Below are positions 30,641 to 47,887 of a stretch of 64,000 bases of DNA, piece after piece. Origin of the DNA: Muraenolepis orangiensis (lineage: Eukaryota; Chordata; Actinopteri; Gadiformes; Muraenolepididae); assembly GCA_027704905.1 (NCBI GenBank), contig CM051015.1:14000420-14064419 (forward strand), given 5' to 3'. Each line of letters starts with the position of its first letter. Positions within the stretch are counted from its first letter, which is position 1. The notes beneath the pieces are model-generated. The model was not told where the DNA came from, did no database searches, and saw nothing but the letters and a program-made list of their open reading frames with translations. Made by a program: the position numbers and the translations under genes.

Positions 30641-31175
30641 CCTGGTTCTCACAGCCAGTCAGTGGCAAAAACCATCCTGATGTCCACAAGGCTCGTACAG
30701 GATTTAATGACACACGTCTGGAACAATGGGGCCTTCATCATGTCACAGAATCCTAAAGACATGATAAAGACATCTCTGTCTTCTGAGAAGATGGTTACAT
30801 GGTTATCCATATCTTGTGGCATGGGCAGCATGGAGGAGTAGGTGGCCATCTGCTTCTTCTTGTTGACATTCAAGAGCTGACAACTCCTCACTGTCCTAAG
30901 ATGTTATTCTGTAACATTTGTCATTTACAGTTGCATACAGAATCTTCTCTTGTAGCTTTGCTCTGCACTCTGCCTTCCTCCAATCATCGACTATGAAGCT
31001 AATGAGACTAGTTTTGTTACCGACTTTGGTCAGGAAGCTCCTCCACTGCCTCACCATCTATGTGCCTGCGATACCTTGCAACTCATCACCCCATAGAGAT
31101 CTTTCACTGTTCTTGATATAGTTCTCCTTGTATGTGTCAAACACAACATCTACTCTGCTACTCTGACTGCCTTCT
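30640..31175 (-). pseudogene. Decayed second copy of the FEN-like transposon ORF
   Basis: Read on the minus strand across several frames, the block follows the order of the 717-codon ORF: VVFDTYKENYIKNSER (about 31,170-31,120), WRSFLTKVGNKTSLISFIVD (about 31,050-30,990), QQEEADGHLLLHAAHA (about 30,880), VTIFSEDRDVFIMSLGF (about 30,800) and LVDIR (about 30,690). The matching blocks in the other copy are VWDSYRADSLKASTR, WQSFL, NQEEADTRMMLHVAHA and DTDVVVL. EADTR has become EADGH and DTDV has become DRDV. Several stops and shifts separate the blocks. Confidence 0.62.
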
Positions 31176-31194
31176 CTCAGAGCTATATCCATAA

Positions 31195-31560
31195 CTGTTG
31201 TGGCAACACAAGACGAGCTGCAGCTTTCTGAAAGAGCTCCAGGGGTCTGATGGCAGACACTGGGGCGCCAGCAAGGAGGGAGTTGCCGTAGTCCAAATGG
31301 GAGATGACAAGAGCCTGGATGAGCACCCACACAGCCTTTTTAGTGAGAAAATGCCGAATCCTCCCCTATTGTAATCTGCAGGAGCGTGTCCTCGAGGCAA
31401 TGTTTGCCGAGAACGACAGTTGGTCGTCCAGGGTCACACCCAGATTCCTTGCAGTCAGAGTAGGTGTCACCACAGCATCATCAATGGTGACAGCCAGGTC
31501 TCGGTGCGGACCGCCCCTTTCCCGGGAAGAACACTAGCTCTGCACTAGCCCTGAGCTTTA
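31195..31560 (-). mobile_element. L2-type LINE RT fragment
   Basis: The minus strand encodes MTHHLKLRASAELVFFPGKG, then LGVTLDDQLSFSA-like and ISHLDYGNSLLAG-like blocks of the L2 reverse transcriptase C-terminal half. It abuts the decayed FEN-like block. Confidence 0.62.
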
Positions 31561-31612
31561 GGTGGTGCGTCATCAGACTCGGAGATGTCTGCCAGGCACG
31601 TGGGCAATGCGA

Positions 31613-31722
31613 TATAAATATATATATATATACAGTATATATATATATATGGAATATATATATGCTATTTATATATATACAGTATATATATATATGGAAT
31701 ATATATGCTATATATATGCCAA
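31613..31722. repeat. (TA)n-rich microsatellite with repeated CAGTATATA
   Basis: TATATATA runs punctuated by ACAGTATATA and GGAATATATA twice, suggesting a duplicated 60-bp unit. Confidence 0.85.
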
Positions 31723-31976
31723 AGCCAAGAGGCCCACCCAAGCACAACCAGACAGCTAATCAATTATGGCAAATACCGGTACACACTTGACAGCAGCATT
31801 TAAAACATTTCTAGGCCCGCTTGTGAAGGGTGAATTAAGGGTATTTATGAGTAGAGTCCACTGTCTTTTCAAAGGTGCATTGTAAATAACAACTTTATTA
31901 TATATTGATTTGGGCAAAAGTATTTAATCAATGTGGTTGTGTTCTTTAGCACAATTTGTATTGCCACAAGTGATTT

Positions 31977-31978
<2 letters not shown>

Positions 31979-32007
<29 letters not shown>

Positions 32008-32068
32008 TTTACATTTACATTTAGGGCATTTGGCAGACGCTTTTATCCAAAGCGACTTACAACCAGCC

Positions 32069-32147
<79 letters not shown>
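31979..32147. repeat. Two (CA)n runs around a CATTTGGCAGACGC tail
   Basis: CA runs at 31979-32008 and 32070-32146 enclose TTTAGGGCATTTGGCAGACG and TTTATCCAAAGCGACTTACA (about 32021-32062), a teleost LINE/SINE tail. Confidence 0.9.
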
Positions 32148-32148
<1 letters not shown>

Positions 32149-33285
32149 GGCGGAGCCAGCTAATGACTGGGCGGTCTGTTACTATTCTCAGAAAGCAACG
32201 CCCCCTCCTCAAAAGCAGCCCTTGCTATCCAAAATACTACACTTGCATAAGATGGAAAAATTGCTCGGTGATGAGAGGCCTGTGTGCTGTATGGCTCTTT
32301 ATTATTGGGAGGCCGTGATTAGAGGCTTTTAGGAAGCACTTACCCATTGGCTGGCCTATGACCCAATATGTTCCAACGTCTGTTAACAGTGAAATGGACT
32401 CCGCATTGTCAGAGAGCCCAAGAGCCAAACTGGAGACGCCTGCGTACCTTCAGAGATATTCATCCAGGGTCATTCTCATCTTCTTAACAGCTCTCCAACT
32501 TGAGAAATGATGCTTTAGAAATACTGTGATCAGTTTTAGCGCTATGCGCTGTGACGTTTTGATTCATTTTAGTCATAGATTGTTTGTTGAAATATGATGC
32601 CAAAATGCCCCCTATAATCCATAATTATTAAGAGCTATTGTATGTATTTTTTCCTGCAAAGTAAAATAAGTAACAAGGCAATTTGTTTTTAAACACCAGG
32701 GATCATTCAAAGGTGATGACTTTCTCAATATTAGCCTATATTGTCCTTGAGTATTTAGTGTGAATGCTTTTTAACAGTTTTTTAGTGTGAACTGTTTATA
32801 TAGAACTCTTGTTAATTTTTCAAGTGAAATCATTCATGGGTCATGACTTGAGGATGTGATTGTGTGTACTGTACTGTACTTAAAGTATAGTGCACACAAC
32901 CATTACACAAGAACATCTGAGATGGAGGGAGGTGGAGGGCCTTTGTCACTATAGTACAGTGAGTGAGGAAAAGGTTTTCCTTTGGATGCTACTTTGCTGG
33001 TAGTTCCACTCTGTGACTTTCTCTGTGAGGAGCTTAAAACAAACTGCCAAAATATTTTCAATGTTTGGGGTAAGCCCTCATAGCGGGGTTTCAAGCAGCG
33101 CGTCCAAACGATCCCCCACAATCTCCCCGTCATGAAAGGAAGGGAGGCTGCCAGACAGTATCTCCAACTTGTCTCTGGTTACTGATGCAGAGTCACGCTG
33201 AAAAAAAAGAAAGGCCGGCGAGTATATAGGTTTGTTTTTCCCATGCCCCATCCCAATCCCTGTCTGGCCTGGATTTGTGGGCAGA
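32148..33285. other. Low-repeat interval between genes
   Basis: No gene and little obvious repeat. It might contain regulatory sequence, but nothing specific was identified. Confidence 0.35.
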
Positions 33286-33445
<160 letters not shown>

Positions 33446-33607
33446 CCACAGAGACTGCATCCCCCTCTTAAGGAGCCATGCCCACCCCCCCCCCCCTACA
33501 AGCTAAAATCCCAAGAAACTTCACACCTCTACGCAGGCGAGTAAAAATAGGTCCCATCTGTCCCTCCAGGCTCGGTTACAGCTTCATTCCTTTTTGGAGT
33601 GCTTAGA

Positions 33608-33776
33608 TGTTGGGGGGTAGGGGTGGGGTGGGGGTTGGGGGTGGGGGCTGGGGTGGGGGTAGGGGTCGGGCAGGGTGGAGGCAGCGATGGCGACATTAAA
33701 TCAGCCACACTTTGATCACTCACCTCAATTATTTGGCACGAAAAAACAAAGAAGGGGGGGGGGGGGGGAGGGGGGT
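33608..33776 (+). repeat. G-tract cluster, candidate G-quadruplex
   Basis: At 33611-33670 there are at least nine tracts of four or more G separated by one to three bases (GGGGTGGGGTGGGGG type). A further G14 tract with one A lies at 33756-33775. Confidence 0.85.
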
Positions 33777-34023
33777 AAAAGAGGCCAGTAGGTTCACTTG
33801 AGCACATTGGATCTAAAACTAGAAGGGAGGAATGTCTTTCTTCGAATGCTGTTTCACCCCTGTTGTCGTTAACCCTGCGAGAGCATTAAGATGCCGACAG
33901 GTTCATTATTTTAGGAGCACCCTCGGTCCCCTAAGAGGGAAAACGGCACTACTCGTATTGTCTGGGCCAACGTGTTGGAGTGTATAATGGTAATGGTAAT
34001 TGACAGCTTTTAACATAGTGGTT

Positions 34024-34446
34024 TTATAATAATAATAATGCAGGCTTTTATCCAAAGCACTTTACAAGTCATGCCTCACAGCACCCATTCATACACTGAC
34101 GGTGGAGTCAGCCATGCAAGGAGACAGCCAGCACAGGAGTAGTTAGGATTAGGGTCTTGCTCAAGGACACCTTGACTGTTTTTGCTAGGAGGAGCCGGGG
34201 GATGGAACCAGCAACCTTTCGGTTGTGAGGCGACCGCTCCACCTCCTGAGCTATACTGCCGCCTACTGCTGCCTTTATCCAAAGCACTTTACATGTCATG
34301 CCTCACATTCAACCACCGACGGCAGAGTCAGCCATGCACGTCAGGAGCAGTTAGGGTTAGGGTGTCTTTCTCAAGGACACTGGGATCAAACCAGCAACCT
34401 TCCGGTTGTGAGGCGACCGCTCTCCCTCCTGAGCGACTGCTGCCTG
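34024..34446 (-). mobile_element. Two tandem family-1 SINEs
   Basis: Copy 1 (34024-34262) and copy 2 (34262-34446) both read on the minus strand. Each has GGAGTCAGCCATGCA, TCAAGGACAC, CAACCTT(T/C)CGGTTGTGAGGC and a degenerate A box. Copy 2 is shorter at its 3' end. Confidence 0.8.
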
Positions 34447-36011
34447 AAGGGCACAGAACAAATGACCATACACCCTATAGACTGGTTGATGCAATGTGTC
34501 AACCAGTGCTGAGGGTGATAATCCAAAGTATTCGTCAAGTGACAGTGGTCACATGACGCATGTGAAGTCTTAACCTTGACCACTGTAGTTTGGAACCAAA
34601 GCATTTGTAGCCCATCTATTATTTATTTTTTATGAACCTGTGCATTTTTATGAATTCTAATCTTCTTCTAATGTAAATGTTTTCTAATGTTAATGGTTTG
34701 AAATGTTAATGTATTTTATGTTGGAATGTAGTATCGACTAGTGAGATTTCATTAGAGAGGAGTATGGCGCCGTTTGAGATGGCTGCTGTGTTGTGAGCTC
34801 CCGCACGACGACGCAGTTTTTTGTTATTTATTATTTTTATCGCAACTATCTTTGTTCAGAAAGTTAGCAGCACGTTAATTTATGACTTTTGCACATTTCT
34901 GGAGATCAGATCGACAGTAGCTCGCCGCCTACCGGAGTTTTTTCATTCTTTCGACTTGGACGTCCTGCCCGAAGTCACAGCTGGATTATCTCTGACCATC
35001 TTGGGCACGATTACACACAAGCGTCGCAGGAAGAAGCGAGGAAAGCGAGCCGGTGTGCTAGTCAGGCTGAGATGTCGATCCAATCGCCCCCCACTACCCA
35101 CCATTCTACTGGCTAATGTACAGTCTCTGGACAATAAGTTAAGCGAGCTACAGGCTCGTATTTAATTCCACAGGGAAACTAAGGACAATTGTATCATCTG
35201 CCTTACGGAGACATGGATGTCGGAGGGGGTAACCGACGCAGCTATCGAGCCGACGGGATTTTCCGTCCACCGGGTGGACAGAACAAAGGCTCTCTCCGGT
35301 AAATATCGCGGAGGGGGGGTATGTCTTATGATAAACAGATATTGGTGCAACAAAAGTCATGTTCATCCCCTCAAGTCTTTCTGTTCCCCGGACCTGGAGT
35401 ACCTGATGCATTCTGGCTACCTCGGGAGTTTAAAGCGGCAACCGTTACATTCCCCCACAAGCCAACACGGACACAGCGCTGAAGGAACTGTATGGGGCTA
35501 TCAGCGAACAGGAGTCGGCACACCCTGAGGCTGCTCTCATCCTGGCGGGGGACTTCAACAAGGCGAACCTGAAGAAGGTTCTCAAGAAGTTCTACCAACA
35601 CATAACGAGCAACACATGGGGTGGAACCTCGACCACTGCTACACTCCCTTCCGTGATGGCTACAAGGCCCTCTTCTGCCCACCGTTCGGCAAATCAGAGC
35701 ACCACTCTATCCAGCTACTCCCCGCCTATAGGCAGAGACTGAAGCAGCAACCGATCGCTGTGAGGGAGGTCCAATGCTGGTCGGACCAATCCCTACTTTA
35801 TGCTGCAGGATTGTTTTGATCGCGCTGACTGGGACATGTTCCGGGTCGCCTCGGACAATAACATCAACGAGTACGCGTCCTCGGTCACCGGGTTCATCAA
35901 GAAGTGCATAGATGCCGTTGTTCCAACCAAGTCGGTTTGGATATATCCCAACCAGAAACCGTGGATTAACGGCGATGTTCGCGCTGCACTCGGCGGCGCG
36001 TAACGCTGCCT

Positions 36012-37137
36012 TTGGATCCGGGAATTTGGAGGAATATACGAGAGCCCGCTACGACCTCCGTAAGACCTGCCAAGCGGGAGTACAAGGACAGAGTGGAGGA
36101 GAAATTCAAGAGCCATGACGCGAGGGGTATGTGGCAGGGGTTACAGACGATAACGAACTTCAGAGGGAGAACCAGTTGTGTAGAGAACTCTACCTCCCTC
36201 CCAGGAGAGCTAAATACTTTTTTGGCTCGGTTCGATGTGAACGGCAGCCCACCGAAGCCAGCGCTGCCTGAGGAGACCAGCCTGCTGAACATCTCGCAGG
36301 CGGATGTGCGCCGCACCTTCAAGCGGTTGAACATCAGTAAGGTGGCAGGCCCCGACGACATCCCGGGTCGCGTCCTCAGAGCATGCGCAGACCAGTTGGC
36401 AGGAGTCTTTGCAGACATATTCAACCTCTCACTGTCCCAGGCTGTTGTTCCCGCAGTCTTCAAGATGTCCACCATCGTGCCTGTCCCTAAACAACCCAAG
36501 GTAACATGCCTGAATGACTATAGACCTGTAGCCCTCACCTCGATTGTCAGCAAATGCTTCGAGGTGTTGGTCAAGGACTTTATTTGCTCTGTGTTACCTG
36601 CCACGCTGGACCCATGGCAATTTGCATATCGTCAAAACAGATCCATGGATGACGCACATTGCCATGGCCCTCCACACTGCCCTTTTCCACCTGGAGGGAA
36701 AGAATTGATATGTGCAAATGCTGTTTGTGGACTACAGCTCAGCGTTCAACACGATAGTTCCTGCCAAGCACGACACCAAGCTTAGCGGTCTAAGCATGCC
36801 CCCATCCACGTGCAGCTGGATACTGGACCTCCTGTCGGACCGCTGCCAGGTGGTGAGGATGGGCAGCACCACCTCAGAGCCACTGACCCTCAACACGGGA
36901 GCCCCCCAGGGATGCGTGCTGAGCCCTCTCCTCTACTCCCTCTACACCCACGACTGCATGGCTACGCACAGCTCCAACGTCATCATCAAGTTTGCTGACA
37001 ACACGACAGTGATGGGCCTGATCGCCGGCGACGACGAGACAGCCTACAGGGAGGAGGTCGGATCGCTGGAGCAGTGGTGCCAGGAGAACAGCCTCGCCCT
37101 CAACGTCAAGAAGACCAAGGAGCTGATCGTGGACTAA
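36012..37137 (+). pseudogene. LINE reverse transcriptase with FADN active site
   Basis: Two overlapping frames (36012-36785 and 36712-37137) carry KVAGPDDIPGRVLRACADQL, CLNDYRPVALTSIVSKCFEV, FAYRQNRSMDDA, LFVDYSSAFNTIVP and GAPQGCVLSPLLYSLYTHDC. The catalytic box at 36991-37002 reads FADN instead of FADD, so the second catalytic Asp is lost. The continuation 37207-37662 is the usual C-terminal domain (HVVKRAQQRLYFLRRLRKF, YTGTIESVLTGCITAWYGNC). Confidence 0.85.
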
Positions 37138-37761
37138 AGGAAGCAGAGAGGAGAGCTCCATCGACGGTGTTGCAGTAGAGAGGGTCAGCAGCTTCAAGCT
37201 CTCGGCGTGCACATCTCCGAGGACCTCACATGGTCCACGCACACCACACACGTGGTGAAAAGGGCCCAACAACGCCTGTATTTCCTCAGGCGTCTGAGGA
37301 AATTCAGCATGGGCCCCCACATTCTTAGAACATTCTACACCGGCACAATTGAGAGTGTTCTTACAGGGTGTATCACCGCCTGGTACGGGAACTGCACCGC
37401 ACTCAAGCGCAGAGCGCTTCAAAGGGTGGTGCGGACAGCCCAGTATATCGTTGGAGGTGAGCTCCCCTCCCTCCTGGATATATACAACCAGCGGTGCGTG
37501 GCCAAGGCCAAACGCATCATAAAAGACAATGCCCACCCCAGCCACGAACTGTATTCACTTTTACCGTCAGGCAGACGATACCGCAGTATCAAGTGCCGTA
37601 CAAATAGACTTAGAGACAGCTTCCACAGTCAGGCCATCAGGCTGCTGAACAAGGGTGTATAGCATATAACAATGTATATTTTATTACATTGATTTATATA
37701 TATAACTCTTTTTTGTGCAAATATATTTCATATATTTCATATATGCACTTTTATATTTTTA

Positions 37762-38028
37762 TATGGTAAATGGACATTTATATAGCGCTTTTCTAACCAA
37801 TGGTTACTCAAAGCGCTTTACATATCAAGTCTCACATTCACCCATTCATACACCGACGGCGGAGTCAGCCGTGCAAGGAGACAGCCAGCACGTCAGGAGC
37901 AGTTAGGGTTAGGGTGTCTTGCTCAAGGACACCTCGACAGCTTTTGCTAGGAGGAGGCGGTGGGGATCGAACCAGCAACCTTCCGGTTGTGAGGCGACTG
38001 CTCTACCTCCTGAGCTATACTGCCGCCC
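37762..38028 (-). mobile_element. Family-1 SINE inside the LINE 3' UTR
   Basis: Read on the minus strand it runs from GGGCGGCAGTATAGCTCAGG to TATATAAATGTCCATTTACC. All parts of the SINE are present. It separates two halves of the LINE 3' UTR, so it inserted later. Confidence 0.85.
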
Positions 38029-38379
38029 ACAGCGGCATATTTAACTTTATACAGTTTGTACTTTTTACTTATTTTTTTATTCTATTATTTTTATTTTTAT
38101 AACTGCTGTCTGTCGTCGGGTATTGCACATAATATTTTCACCCATTGCTTATACTTGTATAACTTTGATGTGACAATAAACTTGACTTGACTTGACTTGA
38201 TTATATTACGCAAAGGTATTTTGTCACATCCTGTTTGTAGAAAGGTGTGTAGAACATATTAATAAAGTTGATTGAAGTATGTGTATGTATATACAGTACA
38301 GTACAGTAAATAATATAAATAATTGAATATATATAAATTCTTCCTCCCTCCCAAAAATGTTATTTTGGCTCACTTTTGA

Positions 38380-38470
38380 CGAATGGTGACTCTCTTACCT
38401 ACCTTTGTTGAACGCACTTTTGTAAGTCGCTTTGGATAAAAGCGTCTGCTTAATGACTGTAATGTAATGG
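38380..38470 (-). mobile_element. Inverted LINE/SINE tail fragment
   Basis: GTAAGTCGCTTTGGATAAAA and GCGTCTGCTTAATGACTGTA are the reverse complement of the tail seen at 17.8 and 6.7 kb. Confidence 0.65.
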
Positions 38471-39235
38471 GATGTAATGAACAGCGACCACTTGCTGTTG
38501 TGTGGCTACAGCTTGGACATAACCACGTTTCGCTGTAGTAATGTTTACATTTTTGTTCATCTATTTTTCCCACACACGACTTCGCAGGGCACAGGTTTTT
38601 GACCTTTCAGTGGAGTTTCTTAATAGCTTCCCCTCATGGCACAGCCAATCGCCTGCCAGCTGTACAATGACTGTTGCCCGTGAGCAGCACACCTATTAAA
38701 AGTGATGCACCAATTATGTGGGGGGGGGGGCGATCTAAGATACCCTTGATTTGACTGTACAGTTGAACGCCTGTGCCTCCCTATTAAAAGATGCATTGAC
38801 CTCATGTGAACGGGACGTGGATGCTTTTGCTTGTGGTGGTGTGGCGTTGGTTTCATTAAAAGGTAAAAGGAAAACATGTTTACTCAGTGAGAGATAACTT
38901 TGGTGCAAGGATAGATTACTTGGATGAATGACATGCTAGGATGATTGATGGTTTTTAGAGCCCTGGTGAGTCATGAAGAGTAATTAGGAATATAATAAAG
39001 TATTCAGTTAATTAAAATGGTGTACATTGGTGTGATTGTAAAACAAAACACAAAAAATTAAAATTAAAAAGGGAAAAAGAACAGTAATCAGTCATAAGAT
39101 TTGTGTTTGTTTTTTGCTTCTGTGCAGCCGGTAAAAACATTAGGACCTCAGGGAGACAGGTGCGAAAATAGAAAATAAAAATGGAGCAATAGCCCCTGTG
39201 CGCGTGTGTGTGTGCGTGTGTGTGCGTGTGTGTGC

Positions 39236-39343
<108 letters not shown>

Positions 39344-39791
39344 ATAGGACAGCTGAAAGCCTCCCCCCTTCCTTCCCCCTCCAAGGGAAATAGCTTGGAA
39401 GTCGTAAGGAATCTAACCCAGTCCCTTCTATCCTCATATACATGCAGCAGATCCAGGAAGGAGTGGAGGAGGGGAGGAGGGGAGGAGGAGGAGGAGGGGG
39501 GAGGACCCTGAGACCGATATAGATAAGAATGAAAGCGGGCAGAATTTGTGGTCTTAGTCCTGCCTGAGAGTTACTGGCATGGGCAGCTGAGGGGCCCTCT
39601 GGCTTCATTCCCCACTTTATCTCCCACATCTTCTGCAGAAATTAAGGTGGTGGAGATCACTCTTTGGTCAACTACTCAGACCTATAGAGGCTCAAAACCA
39701 AGTGGAAGCTTTCTGTTTTTGTTGATTAATTACAACTGAATACTGGGGGTTTCATGGCTTCAAGAAAAAAGGAATATAGGCCTTTATATAC

Positions 39792-39797
<6 letters not shown>

Positions 39798-39861
<64 letters not shown>

Positions 39862-39892
39862 AATACCTGTTTATCAAAAGTAAAATATCTGC

Positions 39893-39966
<74 letters not shown>
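39798..39966. repeat. Split (TA)n microsatellite
   Basis: Two long TA runs separated by a 34-bp unique spacer. Confidence 0.95.
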
Positions 39967-39970
<4 letters not shown>

Positions 39971-40788
39971 TCCATTTCACCAACACTGGTGTATTCTCAA
40001 AGAACTCTTTCTACTTCACATTTTATGGCAGCTGGTAGTTTTAAAAAGGATGAGTTCAACCTAAAGGATAGGTGCCGACCACACAAAGTGCTCAGGACAT
40101 ATGCCCATGAGAGGGTCAATTCTATTCTAGTTTCCCCTAAATCTTCACTCCCCTACATCCCCATAGGCCTAATTCTAAGATGCTATGACCCTACCCATAC
40201 ATAGACAGACTGACAGGTGCACAAATAAAATTGCATTATGTAAAAGTGGAACATGTAGTGTCTATAGTGGGAGTTACTAAAACCTTACAAAGTCGATACA
40301 AACATGATGCAAAGATTATTATTTATTATTATTAATTCGATTATTAGATTAATTAGACACTCAACCACTTTCGATAGGCTACGTCTCCATAACGAATTGA
40401 TCATTTATATCAATGTTTTACTATTGAATTGTGATTACAGTTGTTAATGTGTAAAGTCGAGATACACGAATAGCTTTTCAAATCATTTCGAATATTCACT
40501 TATTAATGAATGAGTCTATTGCGCAAAAGCACGCAGTAGTTGTGCGTGATATTGCACAACATGTTGTGCATTGAAAGGAAACAAATGCACTGGCAATGAC
40601 CTAAAACAACCTTTGAGATCGGAATATAATTAGGCTTAGATAGAAGGCACAATAAACAGTAGAACTCTCTGGAGTGGGGGTGGTCCCTATGCCATTTAGA
40701 GAGGGGTACACCCCTCCCCTTTGGACGCGCTGTCCAATCCCCTCACGACCACTTCTTTGACGGAGGTACTGAGCAACATGCCCTCACA

Positions 40789-40794
40789 TATATA
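40789..40794 (+). promoter_or_regulatory. myl1: TATA box of myl1
   Basis: TATATA in the context CTCACATATATACGCC lies 107 bp before the ATG. A TATA promoter fits a strongly expressed sarcomeric gene. The start site would be about 40,820, leaving a leader of about 80 nt. Confidence 0.65.
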
Positions 40795-40900
40795 CGCCCA
40801 GAAGACAATTTCTTCCTCTGAGTCCCCTCCACTCTTAGTTGTCAGCTCCAACTGGAATTTCTGTTAAGACAGACATAGTCAAAGTCATAACACAGGAAAA

Positions 40901-45687
<4,787 letters not shown>

Positions 45688-45888
45688 GGAACCGTCGACG
45701 GTGAGCATGGTTTCATGTTGCAGACCCCATGGTGTCAAGGCATCTGCTCGCCGTTCCCGCCCCCGCCCGAGGGAACGAGGGAGGGTGGGAGGGAACAAAA
45801 GACTTTGAGGTGTCAATCGTTTTATTTTGTTTTGTTCGACTAGACTTTTTTTTGTTTTGGTCTTCTTTTTCTCCTTCTTTCTTCCTCC

Positions 45889-45928
45889 TCTCTCTCTCTC
45901 TCTCTCTCTCTCTTCCTCTCTCTCTCCC

Positions 45929-45974
<46 letters not shown>
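45889..45974. repeat. (CT)n tract
   Basis: Pyrimidine-rich tract after the myl1 stop. If the 3' UTR is spliced it would lie before the acceptor. Confidence 0.9.
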
Positions 45975-45977
<3 letters not shown>

Positions 45978-46126
45978 CAATCGGTGCTCACCCCTGCCCC
46001 CTGCGTTTCACCTCATCTCACTTCCCCCCCGCTCTTCTTCGTTCCCCTCTTCCTCCTCGCTGCTCTGGAAGACGTTGCTAGCACACACTAAGACCGGGCG
46101 TCTAGTCCTCCTTGGTGTTTTCGGGA

Positions 46127-46147
46127 GGGGGGGGGGGGGGGGGGGGG
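46127..46147 (+). repeat. G21 homopolymer
   Basis: An uninterrupted run of 21 G about 130 bp before the myl1 polyadenylation signal. Confidence 0.9.
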
Positions 46148-46274
46148 TGCAGAGGGACTCAACGATGACCATTAATCACTGGCTTGGGCCCAGGACTGGC
46201 CATTGGAATCAACATGAGGGCATCCTAACCTACCCCTCCCCTTAAGTTATAGCACTCTCCTCTTGTTGTTTCAC

Positions 46275-46280
46275 AATAAA
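46275..46280 (+). terminator. myl1: Polyadenylation signal of myl1
   Basis: AATAAA in TTTCACAATAAACTTTTC, about 590 bp after the stop codon. It is the first good signal after a pyrimidine-rich stretch. Confidence 0.65.
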
Positions 46281-46339
46281 CTTTTCATAAACTCCACTTT
46301 CAGCTTAATCCGTTATTTATTATATTTTGGTTGTATGTT

Positions 46340-46585
46340 ATGCGCCACAGTAGGAGCAGTCGGCAGCTATTGTGTATATATACAGCGCCCGGGGAGCTGT
46401 GTAGGGGTCTTGTGCCTTGCTCAAGGGCACCATGCCAACAAGGCTAACTGGCACCTTTTTCCAAGTACCAAGTACCAGTTCTCACTCTGTACTTGGTTTC
46501 GTTTCGGGGACTTCAACCGGTGACCCTCCGGTTCCCAAGCCAACAAGCCAACAGACTGAGCTACTGCTGCCCCCAGTCACTGCTA
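46340..46585 (-). mobile_element. Family-2 tRNA-derived SINE
   Basis: On the minus strand: GGGGGCAGCAGTAGCTCAG..., GGGAACCGGAGGGTCACCGG, GTGCCCTTGAGCAAGGCACA and GCTCCCCGGGCGCTGTATAT. Related copies at 56.6 and 60.9 kb are on the plus strand. Confidence 0.78.
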
Positions 46586-47831
46586 GCTGGTCACTGCTCT
46601 GGGTTTGTCGTAGGAGTGAAGCCCAATGCACACAACGCACACATTTCACGTTTCATAGCACGAACCTCAAAGATTAACAGAAGTATGTTGTTGTAATTTA
46701 GCAAAGCGCACAATGCGGATCTAGCGTGTTTGTTTTTTTTCCGCTAAGTCTAATTTGTGCGTCTCTCCCGACACCACATGTGTGCTTTGGGCTTAATAAT
46801 AATAATAATATATATATATTTTTTGAGCTGAAATGACGACAGCAGTCCGATATCAGTTTTTGTCCTTATTTTATTGTTATTAATTGCTTTATCTAGTGTC
46901 ATATCAACAGGAGAAAAACTGCATACATCAACTTGACCTTTAAAATACATTTACAGTTGCTGTGGGGTGGGCTGGCAGTACAGGAATAAAGGGAATGCAG
47001 AAAAAACACAGAAGCAAACCAAGACTAGCAGGTGAGAGTCTAAGAGCGGGGAAGGAGGCAAGGATGTACCACAAAAGTGTAAGCGGAAAAAGGAAAACTA
47101 GAATAACACGTCCTAACATATGATAGAGGAGTTCTGTCAGTTTTGTCTGTTTGCTTTTTTTCTTCTATGAAAATGTCAATTTTTTTTTAATGCATTTTTT
47201 TTGTTCATTTTCTCCTTTGCTTGCTTTTCTCACCCTACGCATTGCCACAAAACGGTCCGACACAGTAGCATCCTTATACCAAAAACCTTACACAGTAGCA
47301 TCCTTATACCAAAAACCTAACCAAAACGGCATGAAATCTCAAAGAACTCAAACACACGCGCACAGCCTCCAGAGAAATCCCCACTGAAACTCAAATTCCG
47401 ATTTGTATTCTGTTAAGACACAGCTATTCTATTTATTATTAAATAGACGCTTATTATCCACAGTGACCATACAGTGAATTCAGATACATCTCATTAGGAA
47501 AAACAAGGTAGGGTAAGGTGAGAGGACCCACCTGGCTCGAGGATGCCCACCACACAGGTGTACTGCCAACATTAAGGACCAGACCCGGTTAACCCGTCGA
47601 TGAGGTGCCACTACTACGCTATCCCGCCCAGACGTACCAGACAGCCAAGGAAATGATCATCTACAGCGATCGCGAGTCGCTCTGCAAGGCATCACAGTTT
47701 GAAAGACACGTATATTCTTCAGCCATCAATGGGATGCTTTTCTTCTTTAACGACGCCGGGTGGGTCGAGGGGGAGAAGCACAAGCGCGAGGCCTCCTTTG
47801 CACAATGTGAACGGCTAGTCGCTACAAAAAA

Positions 47832-47887
<56 letters not shown>

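Larger units (their letters stand above)
34762..38200 (+). mobile_element. Near-full-length Rex1/CR1-like LINE
   Basis: The element starts near GGCGCCGTTTGAGATGGCTG and ends in (TTGAC)n at 38,179-38,200. Coding pieces: 34821-35165 (N-terminus; LLANVQSLDNKLSELQARI then stop), endonuclease pieces with CLTETWMSEGVTDAAI and ILAGDFNKANLKKV, linker, RT (36012-37137) and C-terminal domain (37207-37662). A SINE splits the 3' UTR at 37762-38028. At least four frameshifts or stops are present. Confidence 0.85.
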
